Source: Ligustrum vulgare (taxonomy: Eukaryota > Streptophyta > Magnoliopsida > Lamiales > Oleaceae). From it: 64,000 bases of DNA. The first letter of the stretch is position 1, and every line of letters starts with the position of its first letter. A program made the position numbers and the translations under genes. The notes below the pieces were generated by a model. That model saw only the letters and a list, made by a program, of their open reading frames with translations, was not told the origin of the DNA and made no database searches. The stretch lies in the NCBI GenBank assembly GCA_963555705.1, contig OY743188.1, positions 30,376,383 through 30,440,382 on the forward strand, written 5' to 3'. Below, piece by piece: positions 44,139 through 57,075 of the stretch.

Positions 44139-46480
44139 TTAAAGTCTGTATTTTTCTGTTCATTTATTCTTGCAAGGGGCTCTGCTTGGCCCATTTTTTG
44201 AAGTAGTCAACTATCACAATTGTGTATTTGGTTGATCATTTTTTTGGTTGGGAATGTGCCACCAGAATCGGTGGGAGGCTCGCATTAGTTTTCCAGATCA
44301 ATCTCCCACTTGGCAAAGGGTCAAGGTGCCATTATAGAGGTTAGGTCATCCATTGAAGACCTGATTAGAAGCAAATCATTGGTTTGTCACATTTTTTTCA
44401 CAAATTCTATGTCATCATTTTTTAGTGTTTGCTAGAATTATCCTTGTCATAAGATCTTAAATGCTAAGGACTAAAATTTTGTATGATTTTCGTGTATTCT
44501 TTCATGCAACTCTATCATTGCATATACAACCTCTTCTTTGTTCAAGCACTTAAATGAAGGGAATGAAAATCTTCTTTTGTATAATATGTCATCGATCGAT
44601 ATGTACCTATCTGCCTTGATTTTTAGCTTCTGATCAACTTACCGACTCAAGGACTACTTCATCATTCAAGTGATAGATGATTTCATCCATCCAGCTCATG
44701 ATTAGATCAATTTCTATCACCAAAATTTCAGCCTTTGCAAAGGAAGAACTTCTTACTTTGTGTATAGGGATGCTATCCAGCGAATCAGTTGATCCACACA
44801 TGGCTATCCTTACCAGAGCATCGACTTTCCTATTCTTGGTTCTAGGGATATGCTTTAATTCTGCATGAGTGAACTTTTCTAGCTCTTTCTTAGTGATTTT
44901 TTGAGACAACAATCTGGGAATCACTATGTACCATCACCATAGATATACCCAGAGCTCTTACCATTTTTGGACCCTCAATTAGGGCCTCATATTTGCCTCA
45001 TTGTTGATGCTGGGAATTCAAACTGGAGTGATTATAAATGTAGGTACCTCTCTAGAATGATGAGCACAATTCCAACTTCTTATCTAGCTTCCGTTGAAGA
45101 TCCGTCTACAAACAAATCCTAAGTATATCTTGATCATTTTTTCTACGTGATGGGTTAAACAAATTCAGCTAGAAATCTTCCAGAGCCTAGCATTTGAATG
45201 TTCTACAACCTATTTCATTAACCATCCTGATGTGTTTGATTTTTGCAAAGTTTGACATAATAGATAGTTTTCAAGGGATTCCAATGCATGTTTAAGAAAA
45301 TACGTTCTCAACTTATGCAAGCTAATGATCAACGCGTATGCCAATTTCTCCATTGGTGCATATCTGAGTTCTGCATCAGTTAGGACCTGACTGATGTAGT
45401 ATACTTAGTGCTGGATACCTTGATCAGACCTTACAAGTACGACACTGAAGAAAGTTTTTGATACGTCAAATATAATGCCAAAGTCTCTCTCGGTACTAGT
45501 TTGGATATTAGAGGTGGCGAAGGGAGCTAGTTTTTATGATTCCTCGACAGCTTGTTAACATTTGTCTGTCCACTGGAAATTCTTTCCCAATTTTAGCTTC
45601 GAAGAAAGATGTGCAATTTTCTGTAGACTATGATTTGAACATACTCAGAGCTGCAATTTTTTGAGTTAAATTTTTGTACTTCCTTGACACTGCTTGGAGT
45701 CTTCATCTTAGCCAGGGATTTTATTTTCTTTATGTTGACCTCAATTCCTCATTGATGTACCATATGTCATAGGAATTTTCCAGAACCTACACCAAAGAAC
45801 ATTTTTGTGGATTGAGCTTCATTTTTTACTATCTGAGGATGGTGAATATCTCAGCCAGATGTTGAACATGGTCTGAAGATTTGATATTTTTCACCAACAT
45901 GTCATTGAATTATATCTCATTGCTCTTACTAATTTGTTTTGTGAACATTGAATCGACAAGTCTTTGATATGTTTCTCCAGCAATATTTAGGCCAAATGAC
46001 ATCATCTTATAGCTGTAGAGTCTTCGATCTGTCACAAATGAGGTATGCTCTTCTTCTGGTTCATACATGGGATCTAATTATACCCAAAATAGGCATCCAT
46101 AAAGCTGAGTAATTCATGTAATCCTATTGCATCTACCATTTGATCTATTCGAGGAAGCTAGAAATTGTCCTTTGTGCATGTTTGTTCATGTTCAGAAATT
46201 TGATGCATAATCTCCATGTCTTGTTTCTTTTTCGTACTAGTACTGGATTGGCTACCTACTGTGGGTACTAGGAATCTCCTATGAACCCATTACCAGCAAC
46301 TTCAATATCTCATTGGCTAGGATTCATATCTTTCACCATTTAGAAGACGACACTCCTTTCTTTTAGGTCTTGCATTGTGTACAACATTGAGTTTGTAGCA
46401 TGCTATATTTGATGAAATTCCTTCCATGTATGAATGAGTGCAAGTGAAAAGTGAAAATGTCAAGGTTCTTTTTCAGGAAC
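44139..46480 (-). pseudogene. RT and double RNase H region of the old Tat element (broken)
   Basis: Minus-strand fragments across several frames. The RT shows LPRIDQMVDAIGLHELLSFM and then DAYFGYN at about 46070-46180, equivalent to LPRID...FLDAYSGYHQI. Plant-type RNase H shows FVDGS with EFPAS(N)NEA-like text near 44990-45120. The linker to the integrase, 44924-44634, reads LKHIPRTKNRKVDALVRIA. The catalytic motif YVDD is not cleanly readable. The frame changes many times, so this is an old copy. Confidence 0.65.
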
Positions 46481-48840
46481 TCTATTAGTTCAGTCATCTC
46501 CTAATAGTTCAACTCTTTACTAGGTATAGTTTAGGGATTTCATCATCTATAGAGATTATAGTTAGGTAATCCACAGGTCCAGTTCTTGTCTTGTTTTTGT
46601 ACATTTAGGGGTCTAGTTCATAGATTTCTTCAATTAGGCCTTTCTCTTCCATAATCATGATCTCATGCATTTTGTTTGCACTTAAATCGAATCTTCACTC
46701 TCAACCCATCCTTTGGTCACCTTTCACCACTTCTACCCATGGGGCATTGAGAATTTCATTACATAATGTTAAATTGAGGTTGTTGCTTCTAGTTTATACA
46801 TGATTGGTAATCCCAGAATGGCACTATGGTTGGACGGGATGTTAGCTACTACAAAATCTACAATAACCCTCATTTTACTTGGTTGGGTTCCCAGTTCTAC
46901 CATCAGCGTTATTTGGCATTTGGAAGTCACATAATCACCCTTGAACCCTTGAAATTTGCTTCGGTACAGAAGGAGGTGACGTCCATCTAGACCCATTTGC
47001 GTGTATGTCCTATAATACACACATTTACTTCCATTATCCACTAAGGTTCTGTGAATTTAAATGCCCGATATTGGCATTGTGATGATTAAGGCATCCACAT
47101 TAGGCTGTATGATTCCTTGTGAATCCTTTGAAGAGAAAGTGACGGGTTCTTCTTATGGCGTAAGTGTTGGGACCTTGGCGGATAATACCCGATAACTATT
47201 GTGTACATCTCTAATGAGCTGATGTCTCAACATTTTCGACCTTTCTTGACTTTGATTTCCACCCACCAACATGCGGCTCGGGGGTAGATCTGGTATTTTT
47301 GCTTGACCTCAGTTGTTTTTACCTCCCTCTACTTTAGGTATTTCCACAGTCATTCAGATGACCTCGGTTAATTTGCTTTTTGTAGTTCTACCTTCAGTTC
47401 TCTATAGTAATTAGTGTTGTGTCCAAATGACTAGGACCTCGAAAGCTACGTCTTTTCTTTGGAAGAAATTTATCATTACTTTCCACATCCTTCTCTTTTC
47501 CTTTATGTTTTTCCATGTCTTTCAAATGTACTTGTTGGCTTCTTTAGTACCTAACGCTCTGTCAGCTCTTGCGAGAAATTATCGAAAGGTTTTTGGCCCT
47601 TATTCATGTACCGACCACCATAACCTTAATTTCAGCTATAATCCAGATATTACAGTCATCAGAAGTGCATCGCTTGAAACCTTATCTGTGTAATTGATTT
47701 GTTGATTGAACCGATCTAGATAGCTCTTCAAGGATACATTTGGACTTCTTCCTTTCCTTCCTCACCTTGTGTGCCTTATCCTATTGCTACTACGACTAGT
47801 AAATTTGCATTGTTTTAAGTTATATGCAACAGCTGAGTCCAATTTCCCTGCTTGATTGTAACCAATTGTTCATTGGGGCGGTTTTTATCTTTACAACATG
47901 AAGTGAAAAAGGAATTTTGATGATAGAATTTCCCAGCTCGTTATTGATGGTTTGGTAATGTACGTAACCACCTTTGAGCTCTATCTCCTGAAGTTAATGG
48001 GAAGGTCCTGTATATGATGCCATCACTTATCCTTTGAAGTTCCATCAATGAAGTGCATCTGTCTAAATGTGCCGTGGGATCTGAAGCTCCATCATAACTA
48101 AAATATTTGGGGCATCTTTATCTAGCTTGGCAATGATTCTTTTAAAATATTCTTAGCAAAAGGCGAGGACTCGTAGGATGTAATCATTACCATGTCATTT
48201 CTGTTTAGTTTTGAGATTATTCAATTGCTTTTTCAACAGCTCCAACTCGCCCAGGTCTTTCACCGTGCTTTCTAGGGCTTGTTTGTTGAAATGAAAAGTT
48301 GTTGCATCTTTATGAGGAAGAGGAAGTGTTTTTCAGCTAGACTTACTTGGACCCTGGTATATACTTCTTCACATCTTTCTAGATGATCTGGTTTCATGTA
48401 AGCTTTATCAGGTCTTGATACTCCTTGTTTTTGAGGTAGGGCTAAAGGACATAGTCCTAGCCTTCTGAAGACATTGCGCATTCTCTTAGGTGATCCTTTT
48501 AGAGGATGTGGTGGTTTGCTCTCTCTTGTTAAACTTTTAGATCTTCAATTCACATAGCTGAGTTTTCTATGGACATGGGGCCTATCCTCTGGAAGATGAT
48601 AAGATGACTCCACTTCTTCATCATGATCTAGTTTTTGACGCGTTTGTGGTAGCTTTTGTTGTATTCTTCCCAATGTTTGTATCAGTTTGTTCAACTGATG
48701 GATGATGGCTCCCATTTGAGGGTCTAGTTAAGGTATGAATTCAAAGTTATCCTCTCTTCTTTGATGACTTGGTGAAAGATCAACGTCATGACTTCCAGAA
48801 GTATGGCAGTCCATGTCACTCGTTATCTAAAATCGAATTA
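46481..48840 (-). pseudogene. Gag and protease of the old Tat element (broken)
   Basis: The protease block 47041-46769 has VTSKCQITLMVELGTQPSKM, VIVDFVVANIPSNHSAILGLP, matching the Tat protease segment before the AYNAILGRP motif. Its first residues MDNGSK are in the place of the VDNGSS active site. Upstream, at 47420-47760, the minus strand reads SYLDRFNQ and, further on, a decayed capsid core. A basic N-terminal region lies towards 48840. Stops are frequent. The upper boundary is set by the PBS-like sequence near 48905. Confidence 0.6.
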
Positions 48841-48908
48841 TTTGATTTAAGAGTGATTTTTGGAGGAATGTCTTCTATCATGAGCGTGCCCTTATTCTAG
48901 CTCCAATT

Positions 48909-51900
48909 GTTGACGTTGAAATATGTGAATTCTAATTTAGAAAAAATATGAGGTGCTTGTTAGCTATGTAGTAAAAAATGTGTAATGAAAGAAAAGAGTC
49001 CCAAAACGTGCATAATTTGAAATCCATGTATGTATTCTTGAATTGATATATATTAGCTTAATTTCCAAAATGTTGGGATCCTTTTAGAAGTCATTCTTCC
49101 CTACTTTTTTTTATGAAAAATGGGATGAACTCACTTATTGCAATACATTTATTGACTAGTACTGATTCCTGGCTAAAACTTTAAGTGTTCTTACATATTG
49201 GAAGTAGTTGACTTTTCCTAACTCGAATATGTAGTTTTTAGAATAACTGTTGAAATTACTACCCTGTAACTGTTCTTTTTGTAGAATACCAGATCGTTCA
49301 CAAAATGTGATATACAGGTCTTGAGTATATGAAACATCGTATATGGGTCTCAAAGCGAATTGTCCCTACATGACCTTGATTTTAGGTCTTGCACACCTAG
49401 ACCTGAATGTAAGATCTTTCAAATCTTGATGATCTAGCAAACGACTTGTCTATTTTAGTTTTCACATTAGATCATACACTACGAATGAGATCGTGCATCA
49501 AAATTCTTCATGGAAAACTATTTTTGAGAATATAATGGTTCTTGAATATAGTGAGGAAGGTTGGTGATTCTGTAAAGCTCACTTTTGTCAATGTGTCACT
49601 ATAGTGATATTTACTTCTATGTGCATGTTGTAGCTATAGTCATGAGGTTAAATTTAGAGATAAATCAAATAGACCTAGAGACTGTATTCATATTCTCAAT
49701 AGAGAATTTGTTGTTGAGATATAATGGGTTGTAGATTTCACTGTTAAAAAGTTATAAGTATTGATCCATAACTCCGTAGTTATGTTTATGGCCTGATATA
49801 GTTATCTTGACACTGATACTGAAGATCGACGGGGCTTAAATCTCATACAATTTCATCACGTGGATGAAGGTCACTATGTTTATGTGAAAAATCTAATGGT
49901 AACTTGTTATGCTTATGACTTAGCCTCTTTTCTTCAACGCAATCATTACAAATTATAAATCAATTTATAAGTAGCACAATTTCTCAAATCATTTTTTAGT
50001 CACATACATTTCTCTCTCCACTTTTTAACCACATATTTTACTTTAAAAACGTAAATAAACGAATTTATAAATACTACAATATTAAAGAACATAGCATTAA
50101 TATTGGCTAGGACTGATATGGAGTATATTTAGACCATTGAGAAATGTGTTTTCTTCAATCTTCGTGATAGAAAAATGGTCATATACTTAGCGTTAAATAA
50201 GTTGATTATTCTAACAGGCACCTTGCTCTGTCATAAGAGTCATATAATGGAAGGGATCTAGAACATTTCTAACTGGAGTGTAATGGTCATTTGTACACCT
50301 ATGTCATAAGAAAAATCTAAATCTTCATATGTGTTCCATAGACTCTAATCTCTAAAATTTTTACAATTTCTAAAAGTGGCTTTATTTTAAAGACATTTAC
50401 AATCTAAACTATTTACTTTCCCACTAAAGTCTTCAAAATAAAGCCTAAAAACTTTCGAATCTCATTTTTTCCCCTTTTTTTATTTCAAATTATATATTTA
50501 TTCTCACTAAACACAAATACAATTATATTAATACACTATCATAACGGAAATAGTAAAAAAATCCACAAATACAATTATATTAATACAATTATTTATTCTC
50601 AAACTTGGATTTTTAATAAATCGAATGATTTTGTCCACAAATAAAAGTATCAACCATATGTTGCTACGAAATTTGATCACACAAGATGTAGATTGGAGTA
50701 TAAAAATTTTCAATATCAGTATAGATTTCATTGAAGCCTATATGTGCCAATGGAAGTTTTAAAACTTATTTTGAGTTTTTGATTAATGAAGATATAATAT
50801 TTCCCGTTATATTTGTCTATCTTTATTTTAATAACTTTTCGATATTAAAAAAATATGTTATCTTCTTTAATACTTGTAGGGTATCAGATTCTTGCTACAT
50901 TATTTTAATCACAATTGAGAATCTTACTCTTATGCTTCTGAAAGAAAAATATATCAACTTTATCATGAAAAAAAATTAGACCAATAGTAATATTACATTT
51001 TTAAATGTGCATGATGAAATTGAAAACAAACAACAATATTGAAGAGAATGAAGATGCCCTCTATCAAATTTATGCATGTCTCAAACTTTGTTATGAAGGA
51101 AAAATACTTGGTATAAATCTTCATTGACAATTTTTCATCTTTTTATAATATTTTAAATATAATATAAACCAAACCTATCATTTATTCCTAAATATTATCG
51201 ATATTGTTCTCAACGTAAAGCTCATATTTGCTTTCATCAAATAAGTGAGTCTAGCCAAGATTTTGTTTGAGGGAGTAAAATATGGTTTCAGAAACTTTAT
51301 TTAAATGTTAAAAATTATTATATTTTTTTAATTCTATTTGTTTTGCATGTTTGGCTAATTTTCTTGAGAAAAAGCTTGAAATTTTTGCTAGACATAATTT
51401 TTAAGAATAATTTAATATGGACAATTAACATGCAAAGCACATTTAGACAACTAGTGTATCTAAAAAATCTTGATTGAAAGATTTTTGAGTTTGTGTATCA
51501 TGTGCAATCTAGGTGAGGTTACAACTGGATAATGGATAATATGCACGCATAAAGTATGTCGAACAGGAAGATATTGACTCATTCACATGGGAAATTGCCT
51601 CAAGTTCAATCGCCTTGTTAAAAAATCAAAATGAGATTACAGTAAGTAATCAAAATGGACTCCACTGTCCATTTAGACCCGTTTAAGAGTAAGATCAAGT
51701 TCTCAGGTTGAAATTGCTTGAAGGAATGAATATAAGGTGAACTTAGGTTAGGTACTGGAGTATACTTGAACTAGGATTTGTACGATGTTATATATATATT
51801 TTTAGAATATGAACTATGCTCTAATAGAGAGAGATAACACCATACCACGTGTATCGTATCGCGGGTGCTTTCATGACCAATAAATGTCAGTGCTTCTTCA

Positions 51901-53306
51901 TTGTCAGAGAACACCATAGCACATGTATTGTATCGCGGGTGCTTTCACAACCAATAAATGTCACTGCTTTCTCATTGTGTGGGACCCGAGATGTACATAA
52001 TCTCATGTATACCCTTATGACTTCTGACTATTTTTTGAGATTTTATTTTAGTATTGCGATTTAGCATGCTACAGGTAACTTTGACTTGGATTGATGTGGC
52101 ATGTCTAGAAAAGCAATTGATTTAAAGTTGAAGGATTTGTGTAGGAGATGAAAACTATTTTGATCCACATTTATGTTTGTATTCATCAATTGGACAATTA
52201 TGTTAACTGTTTAGGGTATAAAACAAAATTGTGAATACATTGATACAATATGGAGTTCAGGTGCATGTCCCATAACTATCTGACGGATCTGGAATACTTG
52301 AATTAATATTGAAAAATGATTTTGGTGTATAGCAATATATGATGTTACTCTAGTAGAGATAATATACATCTCTAACAAGTTTATAGAACCATGAGCTCTA
52401 ATATTATTTGATGGTTGCACGATCTGTTTTTTGCATGAATTTTTGTGATATAGATCTTGGGAAGGATCAGACGTGTGATATTCATTATCACTTGTGGTTC
52501 GGGTCAAGCCCATCATGTGCAAGTTAGACATGTTAGAAATAGGGTAGTGAGGTGACCTGATCCACAAGAGATCAAAATGATTGGAGAGAGTAGTTTGTGT
52601 TTCGAATTTAAACCTACAACTCCCTATAAATTCCCATAACTCCATACAATTTCAAGTAATTTTCTTGACAAATGAATTCCTTCCATTTGTGATGGAATTC
52701 TGGACCATTTGAGTGTTTATAAGCATATTTTAGAACTTAGAAAGTGCAAGTTGTATATCTCTCATTTCTTAAGATATCAAATAAGTTCTAACATGCTATA
52801 AATTCTTTCAGTATGCAAATAATATAAATGACTCAATGGGTTTCAACTCATGATGTTCATGTCGAATTTGTTTATTATTGCAAGGAAATCGACATTCTAC
52901 TCAGAGTAAGAGGCAACTTCATTCCTGGGGAGAGAAAGTAGATAAAAAGAAGGCATCCTCTTCTATCCTCTCCTCCAATCGAGATTGGTACGAAAAGTTT
53001 CTTGATCTGAAATTGCTGTAGAAGAGGCATCATGTTAACCAAATGTTACGTATACTCCTATTAGAAAATGCATACTCAGCTATTTCGACCATTTACTATT
53101 ATGTTACATATTTTCAAATTTAAATTGTAATTAAAATGTAAAAACAAATAAGCAAACAAGACGATAAATGGGAATGCTTTAATCCCCAAGTCTTTGCCTC
53201 ATATCGAATTGCACATGATTTTTAGTTGGGTATCTGATGTTGGATTTTTTTTGTGATATTAATTGGTTAAAGTGCTTCTTTTCCTTTCATTTCTAATTGA
53301 GTTATG
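48909..53306. other. Uncharacterised AT-rich region
   Basis: 4.4 kb without a recognised gene. The left part from 48909 is probably the LTR of the old Tat element, but no second copy was found to set its length. 49920-51480 is very AT-rich. A 144-residue minus-strand frame at 52211-52645 has no motif I recognise and is probably chance or old LTR sequence. A short duplication at 51836-51983 is listed separately. Confidence 0.5.
51836..51983. repeat. Two-copy 74-bp tandem duplication
   Basis: aacaccataccacgtgtatc at 51836 and aacaccatagcacatgtatt at 51910 begin two copies. Both contain gtatcgcgggtgctttca and ccaataaatgtca. Confidence 0.9.
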
Positions 53307-53311
53307 TTATT

Positions 53312-53994
53312 TGATGCTGTAAAAAATTCTAACCTTGACGTGGCAAGATCTGATGATACTTGATCGTTGGAAAAGACCAATGAATTCGCCTTGATTGACC
53401 TGCAAAAAAGGCGAGGAGGATTCTCCCCGTCGCCCATCCGGTGTGAGAATTAGGTTTCTGGAGAAAAGTAGAGAAAGAATATTTTACTGGAAAACGTAAA
53501 GAATAATGAATGAATATATGTGATCAAAAGAACTGTATTTATAGGGCTGAAAAAGCCCATAACTTCCTTTATTTAAGGAAGGAGTCATTTTGTTATAAAC
53601 TTACCTTATAAGAAGGATTCTTTACTTATAAGGATTCAGTTTCCTTTTTATGAAGGGTTTCCTTGTGGATCATGTATTGCCTTGAGGCTCAAGTATATGG
53701 GCCATTAACGAGGCCCAGTCTTGAAAGAGATTGGGAAGCCTACCAACACGGGCCATAGGCCGGGAAGAACCGATCTTATCTTCAACTGAAGCAGGAGATC
53801 GGGATGAACCCGACCCGGATGTGACCGGGCATTTCGCTGAGGCACAGCCCATTATTGTTGAACAGCGAGGAGGTCGGCCACGTGCTGACCATGGAGTTCT
53901 CAGCAAGAGTTCGGTCAAAGGAAGACCATGACATCAAGAGGTCGGGTCATGGAATTCTCCTTAATTTCAGGGAGTAGGAAAATAATACCGATCA
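53312..53994 (-). repeat. 3' LTR of the Tat element (683 bp)
   Basis: tgatgctgtaaaaaattc to aataataccgatca; partner of 62942-63635. On the minus strand it is preceded by the purine-rich gcacgggggccaa, the polypurine tract. Confidence 0.93.
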
Positions 53995-54178
53995 TTGGCC
54001 CCCGTGCGTCAGAGATCGGGACAAGATTTCTGAGCGCATGACAGCTGTTACATGTGATTTGGAAATTCACCATATTTATTACTTTAGTCATAAAAGAAAT
54101 GCCTTATAGTGTTGACACGTAGCAGGAGGTAATTTTTGGATTTTGGAATTTTTCCCGCCTAATTTGTCTATATATATG

Positions 54179-54189
54179 TGGTTCCCATA
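54179..54189 (+). promoter_or_regulatory. Putative TATA box of the antisense extra gene
   Basis: ctatatatatg lies 155 bp before the start at 54344, in otherwise mixed sequence. A candidate intron with gtaagc and tattatag ends follows in the leader (54288-54337), though at 50 bp it is short for a plant. Core-promoter assignment is inference. Confidence 0.4.
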
Positions 54190-54343
54190 ATCTCATTACA
54201 TTTACTTTGCAAATTTCTGAGAGATCAGAGAACTCGTCGGGCAACCTACACGACCTCTACTCTAACAAAAATTTTCTAGCATCTTAGGTAAGCTCGGCCT
54301 ACCCCGACCTCTCTAACTCTTTTATTATTTATTATAGGAAAGT

Positions 54344-56220
54344 ATGGCTAGACGTATGACAGTGGAAGACCATAGGGAGGTAGAAGATTTAGATGAACCT
54401 CCAGAGGTCGAGCCATTAGGATTTTATGAGCCCCCACCTGATTTTGATGAGGGCGAGTCTGATAATGGGGAGGAGGTTGAGGAAAATCCCTGGGTAGTGA
54501 GGGAACCTAGGCGAACAGAGCTCGAGCTACCAACCCATTATAACAAAATGAAAGAACATATGATCGAGGTAGACATGAGGAGATACGGATTAGTGGATAG
54601 ATATACTGTTAGGGTCCCGGATAGGGATGAGTATTCTTATCATTACCGGGAAGGGGAGATAGTCGTGCATCACGAGGCCTTGCTGGCCGGGCTTAGGTTC
54701 CCCTTGCACCACTTTTTTGTGGATTTCTTACTGATCGCGAGCATATTGCCCGGTCAACTTGCTGCTAATGGGTGGAGGATCCTTGTATATTTTTACATAC
54801 TGTGTAGGAGCTTAGGGATAGAGCCTACCGTTAATCTTTGCAAATGTTTGTTGGAGCTTAAGTACTTACCCCGATGCAATAGTTTTGTGTATTTGTGTGG
54901 GAAGGGTAGGTTTGAGGCTCCATGGGTCTCCTCCTCCATAAAGTATTGGAAAGACAGGTTTTTCTTTATCAAACCTAAAGAGGGCGAGACCCTATTCTGG
55001 CCAACCTTCAGAAGACCCGATGTAGATAACTTTAATAGGATGGGTAGTCTGAGTGAGGAGGCCGTGACAGAACTTATGGCCGATGCTGTTCGGGTGTGTG
55101 ACTTTGGTTTGCTGGCTGAGGAAGCTAGTGACTTAGCAAATAGTGACATTCTGGACCAGGTCGGCCTTGACCTTCAGCCCGGTATGGTTCGCCTCTTAAA
55201 TTACGTAATTAAAAATGACCTTCTTTGCTTTATGCTTATCTTCGTGGATTTTTCAGGAGGCTTTAATCTTCTCATCCTTGTTTCAGGAATGGCTTTTGAC
55301 TCCGAGGTTTTGAAGCAGGCCGCACTTGCCAAGGCTCAAAGTGCCCGACCGAAGAGGGCAGTGGACGGAGTGACCAGGAGGCGCCCTCAAAAGAGTGGAA
55401 GGGCCAATACTTCAAGCTCAGGACAAACATCCCGGTCTCAAGAAGATATCCCGCCACCAAGGGAGGAAAGGCCTCCTAGGGGTCGGGCACCTCCTCCTTC
55501 CGACTCCGAGCTCGAGGTCGACAATCCATCTCTGGCCGACTGCAGGAGGAAGATGCAAGACTCCCTGCATCCAGACCTCGTGAAAAAATACCAATATGAA
55601 ATCGGTCTGGAGTGGGGAGTGGAGCACATAATGAGCGTGGCTCTTCAGGTAGTTCTTGAGATTTTGCTATCATTCTTTAGTGGATATATATCTTTACACA
55701 AAATTTTTACAAGTTATTTTCCCGATCTTCAGATGTTGAGCATTACCCGGGGAGTTTCCAATCAAAGCATTGAGCGGGGTGAGACGACGAGTCAGTTAGT
55801 TCACTCCGTTCAATACGAAGCCACCCGGGCCAACGCTACCGAGGAGGAGCTTCGTAAATTTAAGGCAACCTCGAGGCTGCTTTCCAAGAGCGGGACAATG
55901 CTCGGGCTGAAGCTGGGTGCTTCGCAGAAGGGCTCGAGCAGGCGCGGGAGCCTCAACTCCAAGCTTCTGCCATAGAGTCCTTCAAAGGCTCAGAAAACTA
56001 CAAGCTTGCCTTGGGTAACTATGCTTTGGAGTCTTACTCTCAAGCAATAAAACAGGCAAGGGCTTGCTGCCTTCTGAAGATGTCCGAGTTAGACACGAGC
56101 CCAATGGCCGCTTTCCCACTAGGTATTGATGATCTCGACCTCAGCCCCTTTGAGGAGGAAGATGACGCCAATTGCGAAGTGCTTGAGGAAGAAGAAGAGG
56201 GGTCTGACCCCGAGGATTGA
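54344..56220 (+). CDS. Antisense extra ORF with gypsy-type transposon domain
   Basis: Protein of unknown function carried by the Tat element on the strand opposite to gag-pol. The frame from 54344 (MARRMTVEDHREVEDLDEPP) is open for 543 codons. Residues about 75-190 match the plant 'putative gypsy type transposon domain' (Pfam PF04195): YTVRVPDRDEYSYHYREGEIV, HHEALLAGLRFPLHHFFVDFL, LPGQLAANGWRILVYFYILC. A proline/arginine-rich low-complexity part follows (about residues 345-400). An 84-bp segment at 55649-55732 has intron borders. After about 55870 a frameshift leads to KLLP and a stop at 55975; the natural end, ESYSQAIKQARACC...EEDDAN, lies in another frame up to 56220 and is very acidic. Thus slightly damaged. 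Such extra ORFs are known in Tat elements; their role is unsettled. Confidence 0.8.
55649..55732 (+). other. Predicted intron in the antisense extra gene
   Basis: cttcag|gtagttcttgag opens and cccgatcttcag|atgttgag closes an 84-bp AT-rich segment. Length is a multiple of three and removal joins SVALQ to MLSITRGVSNQ, keeping frame. It contains hydrophobic, uncharacteristic residues if translated. Confidence 0.75.
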
Positions 56221-56581
56221 AGTCACTATAAATCTACGTTGTTATGCCCAGGGTATGCCCCGTAGACTTTTTTAAAACTTAATGAATGAATGAATTTGAT
56301 TTTTAAGCCTTTCGCGAGTCGCCTTTAAATATTAAGTAGCATTGATTCCGCATCAAGATTAAGTTTCAGACAATTGACTAGTAAGACCGGGTTAGTCCGA
56401 CCCCTTTTAGTCGATTTACTCAAGGATAATATCGAGCTCTTTACTTGTCGAAATTGCGAGAATTGTTTGATAAGATCGGGTTATGCCGACCTTTAGGGTC
56501 CGTTTGTCAAGATGGAGTCGAGTCCATAACAAGTAAAATGGACGCAGATCTAATTATTTTGAACTTCTTGTTGGGACGTCA

Positions 56582-56815
56582 TTTGTAACATCATGCCATG
56601 AGACCTTGTAAATTATTTGATAGGAAATAATTTGTAACGTCTTTTCATGAGACCTTGTAAATTATTCGTGGAAGAATAATTTGTAAAGTTTTACCATGAG
56701 ACATTGTAAATTATTTGATGGGAAATAATTTGTAACGTCTTGCCATGAGACCTTGTAAATTATTTGATGGGAAATAACTTGTAAAGCCATGTGAATGACC
56801 TTGTAAGTTACTTCA
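56582..56815. repeat. 49-bp tandem repeat, nearly five units
   Basis: tttgtaac(g) copies start at 56582, 56631, 56680, 56729 and 56778, exactly 49 bp apart; each has catgagaccttgtaaattatttg and a gggaaataa end. Located between the extra gene and the end of pol. Confidence 0.93.
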
Positions 56816-57075
56816 AGATCTGATCTTTGTAGTGGTCATTCTTTAGAAGAAGTACTTTTATTGAAGGTGACTAAACGATGGGCCTCGTTAAAACCTTACC
56901 CAGAAAAACCCAGTGGGAAAAAATCTGGATAAGGAAAAGGAGTACCCATCCCTGACGCTGAAAGAAAGAACAATGGGCACGCAGGCCCGACCTTAACAAT
57001 CATTGATGGACGTGCAAGTCTGAAAGTAAAAAGAATAAACATGGGTGCGCAGGCCCGACTAGACTACTCTGATAT

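Larger units (their letters stand above)
40361..48908 (-). mobile_element. Old, decayed Tat-lineage Ty3/gypsy element
   Basis: Minus-strand fragments in order from right to left: gag, protease, RT, RNase H, a second (plant-type) RNase H, integrase and pol C-terminus. Next come an 81-bp tandem repeat and an antisense frame. Two RNase H domains and an extra antisense ORF are features of the Tat lineage. The PBS-like text on the minus strand just left of 48909 (aattggagctagaataagggc) and the start tgttgacg suggest the interior ends there, with a 5' LTR to the right. I could not match the two LTRs, so the ends given are those of the interior. Stops and frameshifts occur throughout. Confidence 0.72.

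Noticed and set aside
52211..52645. 144-codon minus-strand frame
   Set aside because: No recognisable motif or domain and no support from context; length is possible by chance in this composition.
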